The position numbers and the translations under genes were made by a program. The notes beneath the pieces were generated by a model, which was not told where the DNA came from, made no database searches, and saw nothing but the letters and a program-made list of their open reading frames with translations. This document shows positions 8,080 through 18,234 of a stretch of 64,000 bases of DNA, piece by piece (the first letter of the stretch is position 1; each line of letters starts with the position of its first letter). Source of the stretch: Prevotella sp. (lineage in GTDB: Bacteria > Bacteroidota > Bacteroidia > Bacteroidales > Bacteroidaceae); assembly GCA_016291085.1 (NCBI GenBank), contig JAEEVW010000012.1, positions 1 to 64,000 of the forward strand, read 5' to 3'.

Positions 8080-9219
8080 GTCATCCAGAATCAGCATACA
8101 GTCGCCATAGCATCCGAAATGATAGCCATTGTCCACGGCCTTCTGATAGGCCTCCATGATGAGGTCGTATCCTCCGAAGGCGGCAGTAGCCATGAGCATG
8201 GTCGACTCAGAGTAGTAGAAGTTAACAATCAGGCGGTCAGCCAGTCCGAAGTCATACGGCGGGAATATGAATTTGTTGGTCCATCCATTGAACTCCTTCA
8301 GCATGCCATCCGTACCCACAGCGGTCTCTGTGGCGCGCAGGGTGGTCACACCGACAGCACAAATATGATGTCCGTTGATCTTCGATTCGTTGACGGGAAC
8401 GCAGGCCTCGGGAGTGATGATCATCTGTTCTGACCCCATTTTATGCTTCGTCAGGTCTTCCACCTCGATGGTATCGAAGCACCCCAGTCCGCAATGTACG
8501 GTGATGAACGAGAAGTTGACGCCGCGAATCTCAAGGCGCTTCATCAGTTCACGGCTGAAGTGAAGTCCTGACGCAGGTGCTGTGACAGCGCCCTCGTGCT
8601 GGGCATAGATGGTTTGGAAATTCTCCGTATCGTCTTCCGTCACTGGACGGTGGTCGATGATATAACGGGGAACGGGTGATGAACCTAAGGCGAAGAGTTC
8701 CTGTTTGAACTCCTCGTGGGGGCAGTCGTAAAGGAAACGCAGCGTGCGCCCACGGCTGGTGGTATTATCAATGACCTCTGCCACCATCGGACCTTCTTCC
8801 TCGAAGAACAGTTTGTTGCCGATACGGATCTTACGTGCCGGTTCCACCAGCACATCCCACAAGCGCAACTCAGGATTCAACTCACGCAACAAGAAGACTT
8901 CAATCTTGGCATCGGTCTTTTCCTTTGTGCCATACAAACGGGCGGGGAATACCTTCGAATCGTTGAAGATGATGGCGTCACCCTCGTCGAAATAGTCGAT
9001 GATGCTACGGAACTTGATGAATTCCTCGGTGTCGTTGCCCGCTTCGTCTTTTTCGAACATCTCGATGGTCTGACTCTTGCGATGCACAATCATCATGCGG
9101 CACTCGTCGCGACGATAAACCTTTTCGGTCGTACCATCGGGGTTTTCAAACACCTTGTGGGGAGGTTCCAATGCCAACAACTTGTCGGGCAGGTTAAATT
9201 TGAATTGTGACAGTTTCAT
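8077..9219 (-). CDS. queA: S-adenosylmethionine:tRNA ribosyltransferase-isomerase
   Basis: 380 residues. Typical QueA blocks are [62 protein letters not shown] and [10 protein letters not shown]. It converts preQ1 in tRNA to epoxyqueuosine by transferring ribose from SAM. The start ATG lies four bases after the truB stop, so the two are probably translationally coupled. It sits in the operon ftsX-DUF3098-uppP-truB-queA-folK. Confidence 0.96.
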   Translation of the reverse strand: MKLSQFKFNLPDKLLALEPPHKVFENPDGTTEKVYRRDECRMMIVHRKSQTIEMFEKDEAGNDTEEFIKFRSIIDYFDEGDAIIFNDSKVFPARLYGTKEKTDAKIEVFLLRELNPELRLWDVLVEPARKIRIGNKLFFEEEGPMVAEVIDNTTSRGRTLRFLYDCPHEEFKQELFALGSSPVPRYIIDHRPVTEDDTENFQTIYAQHEGAVTAPASGLHFSRELMKRLEIRGVNFSFITVHCGLGCFDTIEVEDLTKHKMGSEQMIITPEACVPVNESKINGHHICAVGVTTLRATETAVGTDGMLKEFNGWTNKFIFPPYDFGLADRLIVNFYYSESTMLMATAAFGGYDLIMEAYQKAVDNGYHFGCYGDCMLILDD

Positions 9220-9223
9220 ATGT

Positions 9224-9970
9224 TTATTTTTGCGTTTTGTCGATATTTCGTGAAGATGTTATCTCGTTATTATTATCAATTTCTTGCTGTTCCAGCCATG
9301 CGGGGAAATCATCAATCGTTACGCAGTCCTCGATGTGTACATCGCCCAAACGGGTTCTGCATAGGGCTGTCAGATAGGCTCCACTCTGTAGGGCACGGCC
9401 AATGTCGCGAGCCAGCGAACGAATGTAGGTGCCTTTGCCGCAATTGACGCGAATACTCATCTGCATGGTCTCCGGGTCGAAATGGGTCAGCTCTATTTCG
9501 TCGATGCGTACCGTCTTGGCTTGCAAGGTTACTTCCTTGCCCTTGCGCTTCAGGTCGTAGGCGCGCTCTCCACCAATCTTACAGGCAGAGTAGGATGGGG
9601 GAACCTGTTGAATCTCGCCTACAAAATTGGCGAGGACACTACGAATGAGTGCTTCCGTGATATGCTCTGTCGGGTAGGTCTGGTTTACCTCGTGCTCCAT
9701 GTCGTAGCTGGGCGTGGTAGCACCCAGTTGCAGGGTGGCGGTATACTCCTTCGTGTCGAGTTGCAGACGTTCAATCTCCTTGGTCTTCTTCCCTGTGCAG
9801 AGAATGAGTACGCCAGTGGCCAGTGGGTCGAGGGTTCCTGCATGGCCCGTTTTTACACGGCGAACACCGACTTTCTTCGATATACGGGTCCTGACAAAGG
9901 CCAGCGCTCCGAATGACGTCATCCGGTGGGGCTTGTTGATGTATATGTATTCTCCCTCGATGAAATTCAT
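9224..9970 (-). CDS. truB: tRNA pseudouridine synthase B
   Basis: 248 residues. [14 protein letters not shown] near residue 42 holds the catalytic Asp; further blocks are [33 protein letters not shown] and [14 protein letters not shown]. It makes pseudouridine 55 in tRNA T-loops. Its start directly follows the uppP stop (no spacer). The C-terminal tail after WLEQQ ([19 protein letters not shown]) is encoded by degenerate 8-bp units ending in ACG or TCG, like the spacer arrays nearby, and is probably a late extension. Confidence 0.96.
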   Translation of the reverse strand: MNFIEGEYIYINKPHRMTSFGALAFVRTRISKKVGVRRVKTGHAGTLDPLATGVLILCTGKKTKEIERLQLDTKEYTATLQLGATTPSYDMEHEVNQTYPTEHITEALIRSVLANFVGEIQQVPPSYSACKIGGERAYDLKRKGKEVTLQAKTVRIDEIELTHFDPETMQMSIRVNCGKGTYIRSLARDIGRALQSGAYLTALCRTRLGDVHIEDCVTIDDFPAWLEQQEIDNNNEITSSRNIDKTQK

Positions 9971-10828
9971 TTAGTCAACCATTGAAAGTGAATGCCCGGT
10001 GAGCAACAGCAGGATAATGATGCCGCCAACCACGATGCGGTAAATACCAAAAACCTTGAAACCGTATTTGGTTAGGAAAGCCACAAACCACTTCATGGCG
10101 AACAGGGCCACGACGAAAGCCACAACACAACCCAATATCAGCATGGTGATATTATGGCTTGTTGCCCATGCGGCATCCTCCTTCAGCAGGTCGAGCAGGT
10201 CGAGTAGTGTCGCTCCAGCCATTGTGGGAACTGCCAGGAAGAATGAGAATTCAGCGGCGCGCTGACGAGTCAGCCCCTGTGTCATACCTCCAACGATGGT
10301 TGCCATTGAACGTGACACACCGGGAATGACAGAGATGCACTGGTACAGACCGATATTGAAAGCACGGCGCTCATTGAGTTTGTTGTTGTCGTTACCCTTG
10401 TTGAACAACTTGTCGCAGAAGAGCATGAATACACCACCGACAACTAGCATGATAGCCACCACCTCAACGCTGTCAAGCAACCAGTCGAGCAATCCCGACT
10501 TCTTAGCCAGCAGACCGATAATCACAGCAGGTAACACACCGACAATGAGCAACCAATAGAAGTAATACTTGTGCTTCAGTCGCATCCACAGGGAACTACC
10601 CTTAGGTGCCGGCGAGTTGTCAAAACGGAAGAAACGTTTCCAATAGAGACATACCACAGACAGAATAGCGCCAAACTGAATGATAAAGGTGAAAGCGTGT
10701 ACAAAGGGATCGCCTTGCTGAATGCCCAGCAGGTTTTGCGTAATAATCATGTGCCCGGTGGATGATACAGGCAGAAACTCCGTCAGTCCCTCCACAATGG
10801 CGATGATAATTGTCTCCAGCCACGTCAT
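9971..10828 (-). CDS. uppP: undecaprenyl-diphosphatase (BacA type)
   Basis: 285 residues with about eight membrane segments. GLTEFLPVSSTGHMII near the N-terminus and PGVSRSMATIVGGMTQG are the two conserved BacA/UppP catalytic blocks. It recycles undecaprenyl pyrophosphate, the lipid carrier for peptidoglycan and surface polysaccharide. Its start overlaps the end of the DUF3098 gene by four bases and its stop abuts truB, showing tight operon packing. Confidence 0.96.
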   Translation of the reverse strand: MTWLETIIIAIVEGLTEFLPVSSTGHMIITQNLLGIQQGDPFVHAFTFIIQFGAILSVVCLYWKRFFRFDNSPAPKGSSLWMRLKHKYYFYWLLIVGVLPAVIIGLLAKKSGLLDWLLDSVEVVAIMLVVGGVFMLFCDKLFNKGNDNNKLNERRAFNIGLYQCISVIPGVSRSMATIVGGMTQGLTRQRAAEFSFFLAVPTMAGATLLDLLDLLKEDAAWATSHNITMLILGCVVAFVVALFAMKWFVAFLTKYGFKVFGIYRIVVGGIIILLLLTGHSLSMVD

Positions 10829-11088
10829 GCCTCAACCTCCTTCTCTGTCGTCTGTGCAGTGTCGTCGCCCTTTGGACGGCGTACGACGGCATAAATCATC
10901 GACACGAAACCTATCAGGCAAACCACAGGGGCTACCTTGATACGACGGGCACTGAAAATGTCTGGCTCATAGGCTGCCTCGCTCGAGCCCGATCCACTCA
11001 TCAGCAGAAAACCGATAATGACCACGGCCATTCCTACTGCCAGCAGGATGTAATTCACGCGGTCAAATGCAAAATTACTCTTATCCAT
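10825..11088 (-). CDS. DUF3098 family small membrane protein
   Basis: 87 residues with two membrane segments (about 11-31 and 45-65): FDRVNYILLAVGMAVVIIGFLLM, then VAPVVCLIGFVSMIYAVV. This matches DUF3098, which in Bacteroidota is regularly found between ftsX and uppP. Its function is unknown; the context suggests envelope or division work. The stop overlaps the uppP start. The spacer to ftsX consists of TAAAAAG-like repeats. Confidence 0.85.
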   Translation of the reverse strand: MDKSNFAFDRVNYILLAVGMAVVIIGFLLMSGSGSSEAAYEPDIFSARRIKVAPVVCLIGFVSMIYAVVRRPKGDDTAQTTEKEVEA

Positions 11089-11120
11089 TATTCTTTTACT
11101 TTTTACTTTTTCACCTTTTA
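11089..11120 (-). repeat. 7/8-bp array filling the ftsX-DUF3098 spacer
   Basis: On the minus strand the ftsX stop TAA begins unit TAAAAGG, followed by TGAAAAAG, TAAAAAG and TAAAAGAA before the DUF3098 ATG. Confidence 0.6.
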
Positions 11121-11996
11121 AATCTTATAAAGCTCTCCGGCTGTCATCTTCAGGAACTTGTTGACGGCCAGCCAAGCGCACAGTGCCGTAATGACAATGC
11201 CGAACACCAGCACGGCAACGGCTGTCAGTACCAGCACCTCCCACGTTACGATATCCATCACGCCAGGCTGGGTCAGATAGAGCCCGTAGACGCCCAGTCC
11301 CAACACAATAATAGCCAGGATGGCCGCCAGCACTCCGATGCCGATAGCCTGCTTGAGGAAGGGGCGGCGAATGAATCCCCACGAGGCTCCCACGAGTTTC
11401 ATGGTATGGATGACGAAACGTCGGGCATACACGCTGAGTCGTACCGTATTGCTGATGAGCGAGAACGAAACAAACGTCAGCAGTACAGCCAGTACTAGCA
11501 ATACCAGACTGACGCGGCTCAGGTTCAAGTTTACCTTGTCCATCAGGTCTTCCATATAGCTCAGGTCACTCACGCGGGAGTCTTTTCTGATTTCTTTGGC
11601 TATCCACTTCAGCGAGTCGCGGTTGGCATAGTCAGCTTTAAGCTGTATCTCCAGCGTGGCGGGGAAGGGGTTGAAACCCAAGAATTCCGTCGGGTCGCTG
11701 CCCAGTTCCTTTATCTGTTCGCGCTGTGCCTGCTCCTTACTGATATAGTCGATGTTGTGAGAGTAGGGACGGTGGTACAAGTCACGGCAGAACAACTTGG
11801 CATCGTTTACTGATACTGAATCCTTCAGCATGACGGTTACGGTCAGGTTCTCTTTCATGTGAGCTGACAGATTGCGTGCGGACAGCACAAAGAACACCAC
11901 CATGCCCAGCAGAATGAGCACCATCGTGGTGCTTATACATAAAGTCACGACCTGCATACCACGGCGGTTGCGGGTCCTATTTCGCTTTTTTGTCAT
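11118..11996 (-). CDS. ftsX: cell division protein FtsX
   Basis: 292 residues from ATG 11996. An upstream TTG at 12030-12032 is part of the promoter box and is rejected as start. There are four membrane segments: one after the basic N-terminus MTKKRNRTRNRRG, then a periplasmic domain (about 50-170), then three near the C-terminus. With FtsE it forms an ABC-type complex that controls peptidoglycan hydrolases at the septum. It is first gene of the leftward six-gene operon; ftsE is not in this window. Confidence 0.93.
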   Translation of the reverse strand: MTKKRNRTRNRRGMQVVTLCISTTMVLILLGMVVFFVLSARNLSAHMKENLTVTVMLKDSVSVNDAKLFCRDLYHRPYSHNIDYISKEQAQREQIKELGSDPTEFLGFNPFPATLEIQLKADYANRDSLKWIAKEIRKDSRVSDLSYMEDLMDKVNLNLSRVSLVLLVLAVLLTFVSFSLISNTVRLSVYARRFVIHTMKLVGASWGFIRRPFLKQAIGIGVLAAILAIIVLGLGVYGLYLTQPGVMDIVTWEVLVLTAVAVLVFGIVITALCAWLAVNKFLKMTAGELYKI

Positions 11997-12028
11997 AGTT
12001 TCATTTAGACGTATACAGTCTTTTGGCT

Positions 12029-12037
12029 GCAAAGATA
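12029..12037 (-). promoter_or_regulatory. -7 promoter box of the ftsX operon
   Basis: TATCTTTGC on the minus strand, 33 bases upstream of the ftsX ATG, in a compact divergent promoter region shared with the radical SAM gene. Confidence 0.65.
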
Positions 12038-12069
12038 CTACTTTTTTTGGTTATATGCAAAAAAAAACG

Positions 12070-12078
12070 TAATTTTGC
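12070..12078 (+). promoter_or_regulatory. -7 promoter box of the radical SAM gene
   Basis: TAATTTTGC ends seven bases before the ATG at 12086, which predicts a nearly leaderless transcript and fixes the start. Confidence 0.6.
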
Positions 12079-12085
12079 ACGCGTT

Positions 12086-12889
12086 ATGAGCACAATTATT
12101 TATCCTTCGCCCATTTTCGGGCCTATACATAGCCGTCGTTTGGGCATTTCGCTGGGCATTAATCTGATGCCGGCCGACGGAAAGGTATGCAGTTTTAACT
12201 GCATCTATTGTGAGTGTGGCCTGAATGAAAATCATCGGCCCAAACTGCCGAGACCCACGCCTGAGCAGGTGGCTCAGCGGTTGGAACAGAAGTTGCAGGA
12301 GATGGTGGCAGACGGTCAGTTGCCCGATGTGCTGACCTTTGCAGGCAATGGCGAGCCGACGTGCCATCCTCATTTTGCGGAAATCATCGACGAGACATTG
12401 CGTCTGCGCGACCGCTACTGTCCTAAGGCCAAGGTCAGCGTGCTCTCGAACTCCACCATGATTCACCGTCAGCAGGTGCACGATGCCCTGATGCGTGTCG
12501 ACAACAACATCCTGAAACTCGACACCGTCGATCCTGAGTATATCAATATGGTCGACCAACCCACTGGCGCTTACGATGTCCGTGAAGTCACCGAACGTCT
12601 GAAGGCCTTCCGAGGACATGTCATCATCCAGACGATGTTTATGCGGGGAAGTATTTTGCGGAGTGATGCGTGTGGAGTGAGGAGTGAAGTGTCCGTCGAC
12701 AATACTGCTGAAGAATACGTAGGCCCATGGCTTGACGCTGTTCGTGAAATCAATCCCCAGCAGGTCATGGTCTATACCATCGACCGCGAGACGCCTACAG
12801 CTGGACTCCTTAAGGCCACTCACGAACAGCTTGACGCCATTCGCGATCGCGTCATCGCCCTTGGCATTCCCTGTTCTGCCAGTTATTGA
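12086..12889 (+). CDS. radical SAM protein (COG0731-like)
   Basis: 267 residues. CSFNCIYCECG (about residues 33-43) carries the CxxxCxxC motif for the 4Fe-4S cluster; FAGNGEPTCHPHF and LSNST are the SAM-binding strands. It resembles the Bacteroidota radical SAM proteins grouped with COG0731; the substrate is unknown. Near residue 190 an extra stretch (LRSDACGVRSEVS, 12656-12696) interrupts the expected FMRG...VDNT region and is encoded by GGAGTGA heptamer units, so it looks like an in-frame array insert. A terminator follows at once. Confidence 0.85.
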   Translation: MSTIIYPSPIFGPIHSRRLGISLGINLMPADGKVCSFNCIYCECGLNENHRPKLPRPTPEQVAQRLEQKLQEMVADGQLPDVLTFAGNGEPTCHPHFAEIIDETLRLRDRYCPKAKVSVLSNSTMIHRQQVHDALMRVDNNILKLDTVDPEYINMVDQPTGAYDVREVTERLKAFRGHVIIQTMFMRGSILRSDACGVRSEVSVDNTAEEYVGPWLDAVREINPQQVMVYTIDRETPTAGLLKATHEQLDAIRDRVIALGIPCSASY

Positions 12890-12912
12890 CTGGCGAGAAA
12901 ATGGATAAGAAA

Positions 12913-12939
12913 AATCCTCGGGACAGACTCCCGAGGATT
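12913..12939. terminator. hairpin terminator after the radical SAM gene
   Basis: AATCCTCGGGA (12913-12923) pairs perfectly with TCCCGAGGATT (12929-12939) around a 5-base loop. It lies between two convergent genes and a T-rich tail follows on the plus strand. Confidence 0.8.
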
Positions 12940-12961
12940 TATTGTGTTTACGTCTTACCTC

Positions 12962-14302
12962 TTACTTCTTAATTGGATAGATGTACAACAGTCCCAGCAT
13001 GATGAATGCGATGATGGCTGGGAAGATGGAGAACAACAGCCATATCATGCGGTTCACAGCATCCTGATCGGTAATCGTGATGATAGTCTGACCGGTGGCA
13101 TCGGTACCGGAAATGAAGCCTGCAAAGCCCAGCAGTAAGGCTACTAACGAGCCGCTAATGGCGGTGCCGAATTTCATGGCCATCGTACCTGAAGAGAAAA
13201 TAAGCCCCGTCGACGAGGTGCCGTTCTTCTCGGTGGAATAGTCGGACACATCGGCATACATAGACCACAAGAGTGGAGAATAGATGCCGATACCGATGGA
13301 TGTCAGGATGACTACAAACACCATGACCCAGATGTAAGCAGGATCCATGGGCACAAAGAAGAAACCGATGGATGTGACGGCACAGATGATGGCAGCCCAC
13401 ATAAAGGCACCACGCTTGGAACCCACCCACTTGGTGAATACAGGCGATACACCACCGAAGACCATACAGGTCAGTTCGCCAAAGGTCATGAAGACGGTGT
13501 AGTTAATGATGAGACCGCTGACGGTGACGTCGCCATGCATACAGTACTCGAACATGTAACCGGCTACGGCATAGCGGAAGCCGTTGAAGAAGTTCATGCA
13601 GACGCCGATGAGCGTCAGGATAATCCAAGGACGGTTTCGGAACAGGTCGGCAAAGGGCTTGAACGAGAACTTATCGGCACGGACGGGCTTCAGACGCTCT
13701 TTGGTCAACAGTCCGCAAGCCAGTGTACCCGCTGCGGCAACGATACCGAAGAAGGCACCCAGCACAGCGTACTGGTGCTGTTCACTGCCACCTACCATTT
13801 TCTGCAGGTAGGGGAACGACAGCAGGGTGACGAACCCCATAGCATATGCACCTACCATGCGGAACGACGAGAACTGGTTCTTCTCGTTGTCGTCGGTGGT
13901 CATCACACCCAGTAACGAGCCGTATGGCACATTGACAGCCGTATAGATGACCATCATCAGCAGGTAGAGCGTGTAGGCCCAGATGCGCTTGCCCACGGGA
14001 CCAAACTCAGGGGTATAGAGCAACAGGGCGAAGATGAGTCCGAAGGGTACGGCACCCAGAATGAGCCAAGGCCTATAGGTGCCCCAACGGCTTTGCGTAC
14101 GGTCGGCCAGTGCACCCATCATGGGGTCGGTGACCACGTCGAACATGCGTGCAATGAGCATCAGTGTGGCGGTGTCAGCCACCGTCAGTCCGAAAATATT
14201 GGTGAAAAACAGCGGGAACGCTATCGACATCACCTTCCAGGTGATACCACCAGCTGCTGCGTCGCCTAGTGCATATCCTATCTTTTCACTTAGTTTTGCC
14301 AT
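12962..14302 (-). CDS. GPH-family sugar:cation symporter (MelB-like)
   Basis: 446 residues with twelve predicted membrane segments. The N-terminus KIGYALGDAAAGGITWKVM and the RSRWGTYRPW-like loop (TQSRWGTYRPWLILGAVPFG) are typical of glycoside-pentoside-hexuronide transporters. It probably imports cellobiose or a related disaccharide across the inner membrane, since it lies directly downstream of a cellobiose phosphorylase (29-base spacer) and a GH5 enzyme. The substrate is inferred from context only. Heptamers (TAAGAGG, TAAGACG) begin at its stop codon. Confidence 0.88.
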   Translation of the reverse strand: MAKLSEKIGYALGDAAAGGITWKVMSIAFPLFFTNIFGLTVADTATLMLIARMFDVVTDPMMGALADRTQSRWGTYRPWLILGAVPFGLIFALLLYTPEFGPVGKRIWAYTLYLLMMVIYTAVNVPYGSLLGVMTTDDNEKNQFSSFRMVGAYAMGFVTLLSFPYLQKMVGGSEQHQYAVLGAFFGIVAAAGTLACGLLTKERLKPVRADKFSFKPFADLFRNRPWIILTLIGVCMNFFNGFRYAVAGYMFEYCMHGDVTVSGLIINYTVFMTFGELTCMVFGGVSPVFTKWVGSKRGAFMWAAIICAVTSIGFFFVPMDPAYIWVMVFVVILTSIGIGIYSPLLWSMYADVSDYSTEKNGTSSTGLIFSSGTMAMKFGTAISGSLVALLLGFAGFISGTDATGQTIITITDQDAVNRMIWLLFSIFPAIIAFIMLGLLYIYPIKK

Positions 14303-14331
14303 TTACTTTCTATGGTTAGTGGTGATTATCT

Positions 14332-16887
14332 TTACATGGTTACTTCTACGACATGGTGGCCCGGGGTAGCCTTGATGACAGTACCCTCAACGGGTGAACC
14401 ATCGAGAACAATGGAGCGAACACCGCTCTGATGGCCATCGGGGTTCTTGATGGTAATGTCGAATTCGGCATCACGCAGTACACGGTGTACGGTGTATTCC
14501 TTCAGCGTTGAGGGGATACAGGGATCAATCTCAATGCCGTCGTAGGTGGGTTTGATGCCCAGGATATACTGTGTGATGGTAATCCAGTTCCAAGCCGCCG
14601 TACCCGTGAGCCACGAGTTCTTGCCCTCGCCAGGTTTGGCAGCATCCTTACCAGCCACCATCTGACAGTAGACATACGGCTCCACTTTATGCAGCTGCTG
14701 GTCTTCAATCCAGGCAGGACAGATCTTGGTGTAGTGATCCCAAGCATCGTTACCGCGACGGGCAACGGTCTCGCCAATGATAACCCAAGGATTGTTGTGG
14801 CAGAAGATGCCCGCATTCTCCTTGTAACCGGCTGGGTAGCTCGAAATTTCGCCCATTTCAACGTAATATCTGGTGAAGGCCGGGTTGTTGAGCACCATGC
14901 CGTGAGGTGAGTCGAGATACTTCTTGCACGAGTCGAGGGCCTTGTCAACCATACCGTCCTCCAGTCCGATGCCGGCCATCGTGCAGAAGCCCTGCGACTC
15001 GATGAATATCTTGCCTTCCTCACACTCCTTGGAGCCAATCTTGTTGCCGTAGAAGTCGTAGGCACGCAGATACCACTCGCCGTCCCATCCGTGCTTCTTG
15101 ACGGCCTCGACCATCGAGTCGATGCACTTCTGGGCACGTTCTGCCTCCTCAGAGAATTGAGAATTGAGATTTGAGAATTGAGAATTATGATTACCTGCAA
15201 GTACTTCACAAAGTTCTACATATTGCTTACCCGTCAGCACGAAGAGACCGGCAATCATCAGCGATTCGGCCTTCGAGCCCTCGCTGTTGTTCTCCGTAGT
15301 CTGGAACGACTCGTTGGGGTCCCACGAGAAGCAGTTCAGGTTCAGACAGTCGTTCCAGTCAGCACGACCGATGAGTGGCAACATGTGGGGACCGAGGTTC
15401 TCGACGACGTGGTTGAACGAGATGCGCAGGTGTTCGAACAGCGTCACTTCGGTGCCTGGCTGGTTGTCCCAGGGCACCATTTCATCGAGTATCGAGAAGT
15501 CGCCCGTCTCCTTGATATACGCCACCGTTCCGAAGATAAGCCAGCAGGGGTCATCGTTGAAACCGCCGCCAATGTCGTTGTTGCCACGCTTGGTCAGTGG
15601 CTGGTACTGGTGATAGCAGCCACCGTCGGGGAACTGGGTGGAGGCAATGTCGATGATGCGCTGACGGGCACGGCTGGGTACCTGGTGTACGAAACCTACC
15701 AAGTCCTGATTGGAGTCGCGGAAACCCATGCCACGTCCCACACCGCTCTCGAAGAACGATGCCGAGCGCGAGAAGTTGAACGTAATCATGCACTGATACT
15801 GGTTCCAGATGTTCACCATGCGGTTCATGCGCTCGTCGGCACTCTTGACCGTGTACTTCGACAGCAGCTCGTCCCACATCTGGTGCAGCTCGTCGAAGGC
15901 AGCATCGACAGCCTCTACGGTAGCGAAACGTGCGATCGTAGCGTGAGCCTTCTCCTTGTTCACCAGCGTTACGTCCGAATCCTGTGAGCTGATGAGCTCG
16001 CCGCGCTTTTTGCGTTCGATATCCTCGGCGGAGAATTTCTTCTCCTGCTCATTTTCCACGTAACCCAACAGGAAGATATAGTCTTTCGACTCGCCGGGCT
16101 TCAGCTCCACCTCTATATAATGCGAGGCAACAGGACTCCATCCGTGAGCCAACGAATTGGCGGGCTTGCCGGCAACGACACACTGGGGATTAGAGAAGTC
16201 GTTATACAGTCCGATGAACGACTCGCGGTCGGTGTCGTAACCGTCTGCCTTGGCATTGGTCAGCGCATAGTAGGCATAATGGTTGCGGCGCTCCTTATAT
16301 TCGGTTTTGTGATAGATGGTAAGACCCGCAGAAGAACCTGCGGGAACGGTGGCACCTTCTATCTCTACCTCGCCTGTCGACCAGTTGCGCTGGAAATTCT
16401 CCATGTCGGTAGCAGCATTCCACAGACACCACTCTGCAAACGAGAAGAGCTTCAGGTGTTTTTCCTCGTTGGTGGTGTTGCGCAGCGTCAGCTTCTGCAC
16501 CTCGGCCCATGTCTTCAGCGGCACAAAGAACAGTACGCTGGCTTCCACGCCGTTCTTCGAGCCCGTGATGCGGGTGTAGTTCATGCCGTGGCGGCACTCA
16601 TACTTGTCGAGCGGTGTCTTGCAGGGCTTCCATCCCGGACTCCACACCGTGCCCTCGTCGTTGATATAGAAATAACGGCCACCTGCATCCATGGGCACAC
16701 CATTGTAGCGGTAGCGGGTGATGCGGCGGAATTTGGCATCCTTGTAGAAGTTGTAACCACCTGCCGTGTTCGAAATCAGTCCGAAGAAATCCTCATTGCC
16801 CAGATAGTTGATCCAGGGAAACGGGGTGGCAGGATCGGTGATGACGTATTCTCGGTTTTTATCGTCGAAATATCCAAAAGTTTTCAT
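14332..16887 (-). CDS. cellobiose phosphorylase (GH94), with heptamer insert
   Basis: 851 residues. The N-terminus [16 protein letters not shown], the [25 protein letters not shown] block and [15 protein letters not shown] match cellobiose phosphorylases of GH94; [11 protein letters not shown] holds the expected catalytic Asp. It cleaves cellobiose with phosphate to glucose-1-phosphate and glucose in the cytoplasm, saving ATP. About 16 residues near 565-580 ([16 protein letters not shown]) are encoded by GAATTGA heptamers and look inserted. The operon order is GH5, GH94, symporter. Cellodextrin phosphorylase activity is the main alternative. Confidence 0.9.
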   Translation of the reverse strand: MKTFGYFDDKNREYVITDPATPFPWINYLGNEDFFGLISNTAGGYNFYKDAKFRRITRYRYNGVPMDAGGRYFYINDEGTVWSPGWKPCKTPLDKYECRHGMNYTRITGSKNGVEASVLFFVPLKTWAEVQKLTLRNTTNEEKHLKLFSFAEWCLWNAATDMENFQRNWSTGEVEIEGATVPAGSSAGLTIYHKTEYKERRNHYAYYALTNAKADGYDTDRESFIGLYNDFSNPQCVVAGKPANSLAHGWSPVASHYIEVELKPGESKDYIFLLGYVENEQEKKFSAEDIERKKRGELISSQDSDVTLVNKEKAHATIARFATVEAVDAAFDELHQMWDELLSKYTVKSADERMNRMVNIWNQYQCMITFNFSRSASFFESGVGRGMGFRDSNQDLVGFVHQVPSRARQRIIDIASTQFPDGGCYHQYQPLTKRGNNDIGGGFNDDPCWLIFGTVAYIKETGDFSILDEMVPWDNQPGTEVTLFEHLRISFNHVVENLGPHMLPLIGRADWNDCLNLNCFSWDPNESFQTTENNSEGSKAESLMIAGLFVLTGKQYVELCEVLAGNHNSQFSNLNSQFSEEAERAQKCIDSMVEAVKKHGWDGEWYLRAYDFYGNKIGSKECEEGKIFIESQGFCTMAGIGLEDGMVDKALDSCKKYLDSPHGMVLNNPAFTRYYVEMGEISSYPAGYKENAGIFCHNNPWVIIGETVARRGNDAWDHYTKICPAWIEDQQLHKVEPYVYCQMVAGKDAAKPGEGKNSWLTGTAAWNWITITQYILGIKPTYDGIEIDPCIPSTLKEYTVHRVLRDAEFDITIKNPDGHQSGVRSIVLDGSPVEGTVIKATPGHHVVEVTM
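15151..15190 (-). repeat. heptamer array inside the GH94 gene
   Basis: On the plus strand the units read GAATTGA, GAATTGA, GATTTGA, GAATTGA, GAATTAT. The gene is on the minus strand, so it reads the array in reverse, giving Asn/Ser/Gln/Phe residues with no stop. The same GAATTGA family occurs between porX and tsaE. Confidence 0.75.
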
Positions 16888-16897
16888 AGTTTTCTTA

Positions 16898-16946
16898 TCT
16901 CTAATCTTTAAACTCTAAACTCTAAACTCTTAACTCTTAACTCTTA
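16898..16946 (-). repeat. seven-unit heptamer array filling the GH5-GH94 spacer
   Basis: Read on the minus strand: TAAGAGT twice, TTAGAGT twice, then TTAAAGA, TTAGAGA and TAAGAAA, exactly in phase. The first three bases are the GH5 stop codon TAA and the last unit ends three bases before the GH94 ATG. Confidence 0.85.
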
Positions 16947-18101
16947 CTCCTCCAGTCCCTTGCTGGCCATCAGCAGGTCAACCAGCGGCTTGTCCTTGAA
17001 CTCGTGCTTCTTCTGGTCCCAGAAACCAAAGTCGGCATCGTAGCACCAAGTGGTCCAGGCGATGTTGAACTCGTCGAACACGGTCAGCATGTCCTTCGTC
17101 CACTTGTAAGCCAACTCGCGGTCTACGGGCTCATAGACACCCCATTCACCACAGAACAGCTGCAGGTCGTACTTCTTGGCGGCCTCGATGGCATCCTTGA
17201 AATCGGCACGGATATGGTCGATGTTCCATTCTTCTGTGGTGAAATGGTTCTCGTCGATGACAGCTTTGACGGTGTCGCTGGCAGCCTCATAGTCTTCCTT
17301 CGATACCAGGATGCCGGGATAGTTCACCTTGCCGGTGTACTTGCCGATGGGAGTCCACCATGCACCATAGTGCGTCAGAATCATGGGGTTATAGTAGTGG
17401 AACGACAGCACGATGTTCTTGTCGCCCTCGGGTACCTTCAGGTGCTTGATGGTTCCGTAGCTCTGCCACAGGTTCGAACCGATGACCAGTGTGCGCTGTG
17501 GCTCACGCTCGCGCAGTGCCTTGTGCACCTTGGCAATCAGCTGGTTCCACTGCTCGTGGTCTTCAGCTACTGGCTCGTTCATGAATTCGTAGGCAACGGA
17601 GTCGTTGCTGTATCCCTTCAGCGCATCCGACAACTGATACCAAAGGTTGATCAGGTCTTGCTGCGACTTCTCTGACGTGAATAGCGTGTTGGCAGCCTGA
17701 TCTTCCTCGTTTACGGCGTTGAAGTAGTGCGAACGGATGATGTGCAGGTCGACGATAGCGCGCAGGTGATACTTGCCACACTGGTCGAGGGCAAAGGTCA
17801 GCAGGTCCCAAGCCTCAGGCAGCTTGTTTCCCTCTTCGTCCCAGAACTGCACCTCATCGATGGGGATGCGTACGAAGTCGAAACCCAGCGAATCCAGACG
17901 TGCAAAGTCGTCCTCCTGAATGTGCTGGCGACGGGCCTCGCCGCGGTCTTCATTGTTTTGTGACAGCCAGTGGCTCAGGTTCGTGCCGCGCTTGATTCGG
18001 AAATTGTTCACTTCGTTTGCAGTCTCGGCTTTTGTGCCGCACGCCGTCAGTGCCAGCAACGTTGTGGCTATCACGGCCACCAGGGTCATAAACTTTTTCA
18101 T
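16944..18101 (-). CDS. glycoside hydrolase family 5 lipoprotein (endoglucanase-like)
   Basis: 385 residues. A lipoprotein signal (LLALTAC, Cys near residue 21) is followed by a GH5 barrel: RGTNLSHWLS, FVRIPIDEVQFW, the acid/base Glu in YEFMNEPV near residue 188, HYYNPMILTHYGAWW, and the nucleophile Glu in LFCGEWGVYEP near 325. It probably cuts beta-1,4-glucan or a related glycan on the cell surface or in the periplasm and feeds cello-oligosaccharides to the GH94 enzyme and symporter downstream. Its own -7 box is at 18130-18138. Mannanase or xyloglucanase activity cannot be excluded. Confidence 0.9.
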   Translation of the reverse strand: MKKFMTLVAVIATTLLALTACGTKAETANEVNNFRIKRGTNLSHWLSQNNEDRGEARRQHIQEDDFARLDSLGFDFVRIPIDEVQFWDEEGNKLPEAWDLLTFALDQCGKYHLRAIVDLHIIRSHYFNAVNEEDQAANTLFTSEKSQQDLINLWYQLSDALKGYSNDSVAYEFMNEPVAEDHEQWNQLIAKVHKALREREPQRTLVIGSNLWQSYGTIKHLKVPEGDKNIVLSFHYYNPMILTHYGAWWTPIGKYTGKVNYPGILVSKEDYEAASDTVKAVIDENHFTTEEWNIDHIRADFKDAIEAAKKYDLQLFCGEWGVYEPVDRELAYKWTKDMLTVFDEFNIAWTTWCYDADFGFWDQKKHEFKDKPLVDLLMASKGLEE

Positions 18102-18129
18102 TTTTTTCTTGTTGGTTTTTAATCATCAT

Positions 18130-18138
18130 GCAAAGATA
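18130..18138 (-). promoter_or_regulatory. -7 promoter box of the GH5-GH94-symporter operon
   Basis: TATCTTTGC on the minus strand, about 30 bases upstream of the GH5 ATG. Confidence 0.65.
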
Positions 18139-18234
18139 GGGAAAAAAATGCGAACACACTACGTTTTGCAGTATTTTTTCAAAGTATTAACATTTTTCTT
18201 TGAGTTTTCCTTTTGTGTTTTGCTCGCTTATTCG

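Noticed and set aside
11997..12032. Upstream start for ftsX at TTG 12030-12032
   Set aside because: That TTG is part of the -7 box; the ATG at 11996 gives the normal N-terminus.
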